Source: Paraburkholderia agricolaris
GTDB taxonomy: Bacteria; Pseudomonadota; Gammaproteobacteria; Burkholderiales; Burkholderiaceae
Direction: 5' to 3'
NCBI RefSeq assembly: GCF_009455635.1
Contig: NZ_QPER01000002.1
Span: forward strand, 3,038,001-3,102,000
DNA length: 64,000 nucleotides
The first letter of the stretch is position 1, and each line of letters begins with the position of its first letter. Made by a program: the position numbers and the translations under genes. Of the stretch, positions 62,162 through 64,000 are shown piece after piece. The notes beneath the pieces are model-generated. The model saw nothing but the letters and a program-made list of their open reading frames with translations. It was not told the DNA's origin and made no database searches.

Positions 62162-63546
62162 GCCTTGTCGGACTTGCCCGCCGCTTGCGCGAGGCGGCTG
62201 AGCGCTACATCGAAGCACCAGGGTTTGGCGCCGGCGTCCTCCGCGCTTTCCTTGCGGCGAATCGCGTCGCGTACGACAAGTGAACCAACGTAGCGAATCG
62301 GTTCCGGCGGAAACACGCCGCGCGGGCCACGAACGAGCGGTGAACGCGTCCATGCATTGTCGAGACCGAGTACGAGCGACGACAGGATCTCGCCGCCCAT
62401 ATAGCTCGGTCCGACGCCGTTTCCCGAATAGCCGAAACCGTAGAACACGTCATGCCGTTCGTCGAGCCGGCCGAAGAACGGCAATCCGGTGGCCGACCGA
62501 TCTGACGGCCCGTTCCAGCTTGCGGCGATCGGCACCGACGCGAGCTCAGGAAAAAACCCGCTTAGATCGCGCGCAAGCGCTGCCCGATACGGCGAGGGTT
62601 GATCGAACACCGGCAGCACGCGACCGCCATACGCAAACGTATTGCCGCCCTTGCCGAGCATCAGCCTGCCATCGGGCGTAGTGCGGTAGTAGTAGACAAA
62701 GGTCCGTGAATCGAGCACCGACAGACCGTTCGTGAATCCCAGGCGCTCCAGAACTTCCGGTGCGCGTTCGGTGATGATCATGTCGCTCGATACGAGCGCA
62801 ATGCTGCGCTCGAACTGCGGGAAGGTTTGCGCCATCCACGCGTTGATCGCCAGCACGACGCGCTTTGCGCGCACCTCTCCGTACGTCGTGCGAACCAGCG
62901 GACCCGGCACATAACTCAGCGATTCGAAGGCGGTCTTCTCATACAGACGAACCCCCATCTCCAAGGCGACGCGTCGCAGTCCGCGCACGAGCAAGGCGGG
63001 CTGCACCGTCGCGGCGACAGGCGAGAAGTCACCCGCGAGGTGCCGCTTCGACCCTGCACGCCGGCGGACTTCTTCGACGTCGAGACTGACGAATGAACCC
63101 ATGCCGCGCTCATCTAGCGCGGCTTTAACGGCTTCAGCGCTGCCAATCTGGGCCGCACTCGTCGCGGTATATAACGTGCCGTCGACGCGAATCTGCGCAT
63201 CGATTCGATGCTCGCGGCAGAAGGCTGTGATCTTATCGACCGTCTGGCGCGAAGCCTCTACGAGCCGTAGTGCCTCGCTTTCGCCGAATAGTCGACGCAG
63301 TGTGAGAAAGCGGGTTTCCCAAGTCAGCAAGCAGCCGCCATTACGGCCACTCGCACCCGCACCGCAGATATCCGCTTCGATCAGCACGACATCCAGATGG
63401 GGATTGGCGCGCTTTAATTGCAGCGCTGTCCAAAGACCGGTAAATCCGCCGCCGACGATACAAACATCGGCGTTCACCGCGCCCTGCAAAGCCGGCGCGT
63501 CAGACGCTTCGCCGCGCAATGCCTGTTCAAGCCAGAAAGGTCTCAT
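62158..63546 (-). CDS. FAD-dependent amine oxidoreductase of the phosphonate cluster
   Basis: The 462-residue DAO-fold enzyme has a [16 protein letters not shown] site (about 32-44), [16 protein letters not shown], and a C-terminal [16 protein letters not shown] typical of glycine-oxidase-like flavoproteins. CAGGAAATA precedes the ATG. FAD enzymes of this kind (PbfC/PbfD type) recur in 2-aminoethylphosphonate operons and act on the amine or its N-methyl forms. The 4-base overlap with phnW shows tight coupling. Which amine it takes cannot be told. Confidence 0.87.
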   Translation of the reverse strand: MRPFWLEQALRGEASDAPALQGAVNADVCIVGGGFTGLWTALQLKRANPHLDVVLIEADICGAGASGRNGGCLLTWETRFLTLRRLFGESEALRLVEASRQTVDKITAFCREHRIDAQIRVDGTLYTATSAAQIGSAEAVKAALDERGMGSFVSLDVEEVRRRAGSKRHLAGDFSPVAATVQPALLVRGLRRVALEMGVRLYEKTAFESLSYVPGPLVRTTYGEVRAKRVVLAINAWMAQTFPQFERSIALVSSDMIITERAPEVLERLGFTNGLSVLDSRTFVYYYRTTPDGRLMLGKGGNTFAYGGRVLPVFDQPSPYRAALARDLSGFFPELASVPIAASWNGPSDRSATGLPFFGRLDERHDVFYGFGYSGNGVGPSYMGGEILSSLVLGLDNAWTRSPLVRGPRGVFPPEPIRYVGSLVVRDAIRRKESAEDAGAKPWCFDVALSRLAQAAGKSDKA

Positions 63547-63577
63547 CGCTATTTCCTGTTTGCTCTGCCGGGGTGCG

Positions 63578-64000
63578 TTATCGGCTACGCGACGTATAGC
63601 GCCAGCGCTGCGTGCGCGCCAACAGGAAGCGATTCACTAACGCATACAGCACACACACAAGAGCTGAGGTCACCACGATCAGCGTTGCCATCGCCGCGGC
63701 CGGCCCGATCTGTCCGGCCTCGTCGAGATTCAGGATCGCCACCGACGCTGGTTGCGTACCCGGCGAATAAAGGAAGGCAACTGCCGAGATCGTCGTCATG
63801 CCGTTAATGAAGAAATAGCGGCTGATTTCCAGAATGGCCGGCAAACATACCGGCACGGTGACGCGGAAAAACGTGACATAGAACGGCACTTTCAACGACG
63901 CGGATACCGCCTCGAACTCGTTGTCGATCTGCTTGAGCGCGGTAATGGCGGTCAGATGGCTCGACGAGTAGTAGTGAATGATCGTGACGATGGCAAGAAG
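63578..64000 (-). CDS. ABC transporter permease, C-terminal part (2-aminoethylphosphonate type)
   Basis: The frame is open from the window end, giving 140 residues of an inner-membrane permease. The cytoplasmic EAA-type loop (EAVSASLKVPFYVTFFRVTVP) is followed by at least two membrane helices, with a C-terminal RWRYTSRSR. The gene starts beyond base 64000; a TTG at 63895 inside the loop is not a start. It is 31 bases upstream of the FAD oxidoreductase gene, so the transporter is encoded in the same operon. Confidence 0.88.
   Translation of the reverse strand, partial: LLAIVTIIHYYSSSHLTAITALKQIDNEFEAVSASLKVPFYVTFFRVTVPVCLPAILEISRYFFINGMTTISAVAFLYSPGTQPASVAILNLDEAGQIGPAAAMATLIVVTSALVCVLYALVNRFLLARTQRWRYTSRSR

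Noticed and set aside
63171..63180. TATATAACG-like ModE half-site in the FAD oxidoreductase gene
   Set aside because: It is within coding sequence and lacks the partner arm.
1..64000. CRISPR array, complete insertion sequence, prophage, tRNA or rRNA
   Set aside because: No regularly spaced repeats, transposase or integrase genes, phage structural genes or recognisable structural RNA were seen.

Overview
The window looks like an accessory region of a high-GC betaproteobacterium of the Burkholderiaceae (Paraburkholderia/Caballeronia/Burkholderia type), perhaps on a secondary replicon. This rests on the Burkholderia-type general porin (signal peptide followed by QSSVTLYG), the many solitary LysR/IclR/LuxR/GntR/MarR/DeoR regulators next to small catabolic operons, and the absence of rRNA, tRNA, ribosomal or replication genes. 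The taxonomic call is an inference from gene style; no database was searched.

Layout. 0-6.7 kb: a LysR regulator, two paralogous FAD amine-oxidase-type enzymes (one with a Tat-like signal), a lipoprotein, and an alpha/beta hydrolase divergent from an XRE-cupin regulator with two near-identical operator-like sites between them. 6.9-8.0 kb: a scar of three broken genes (porin leader, GMC oxidoreductase with an internal deletion, 5'-truncated SDR). 8.1-11.2 kb: a TonB-dependent receptor and a ModA-like binding protein behind a ModE-type operator, read here as a molybdenum-responsive outer-membrane uptake unit. 11.2-13.6 kb: a di-heme peroxidase and a lipoprotein phosphoesterase. 14.1-20.7 kb: an HpaB/HpaC-type two-component monooxygenase operon with cupin and amidase, a solitary iscS, and a MarR regulator whose palindromic operator half-sites recur in front of the oxygenase operon. 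21-27.7 kb: aminotransferase, aldehyde dehydrogenase, TPP enzyme and MFS transporter with a divergent LysR.

27.8-36 kb: an aromatic-degradation operon (GST, LigA/LigB-type extradiol dioxygenase, VanA/VanB-type Rieske oxygenase and reductase, glutathione reductase), followed upstream by an MFS-porin uptake pair and two paralogous LuxR-type regulators flanking an IclR. 39.5-50.2 kb: a one-carbon island. Two divergent dimethylglycine/sarcosine dehydrogenases with folate-binding C-termini are accompanied by EtfBA, FolD, a FolB paralogue and PurU, so methyl groups could pass to tetrahydrofolate, electrons to ETF, and surplus one-carbon units be released as formate. 50.3-54.7 kb: a Tat-exported phospholipase C, a small lipoprotein and a LamG-bearing alkaline-phosphatase-superfamily lipoprotein with altered catalytic residues. 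PLC could supply phosphocholine and hence the methylamines used by the one-carbon island.

54.7-64 kb: a gene-poor stretch, GntR and LysR regulators flanked by a short diverged inverted repeat, a 54-codon gene with a strong ribosome binding site, and then a 2-aminoethylphosphonate operon: permease (cut by the window end), FAD oxidoreductase, PhnW, binding protein and alanine dehydrogenase. PhnW consumes pyruvate and makes alanine; alanine dehydrogenase regenerates pyruvate. The strongest hunt results are the molybdenum-type TonB/ModA unit, the repeated operators of the XRE-cupin and MarR systems, and the small gene with its degraded inverted copy.
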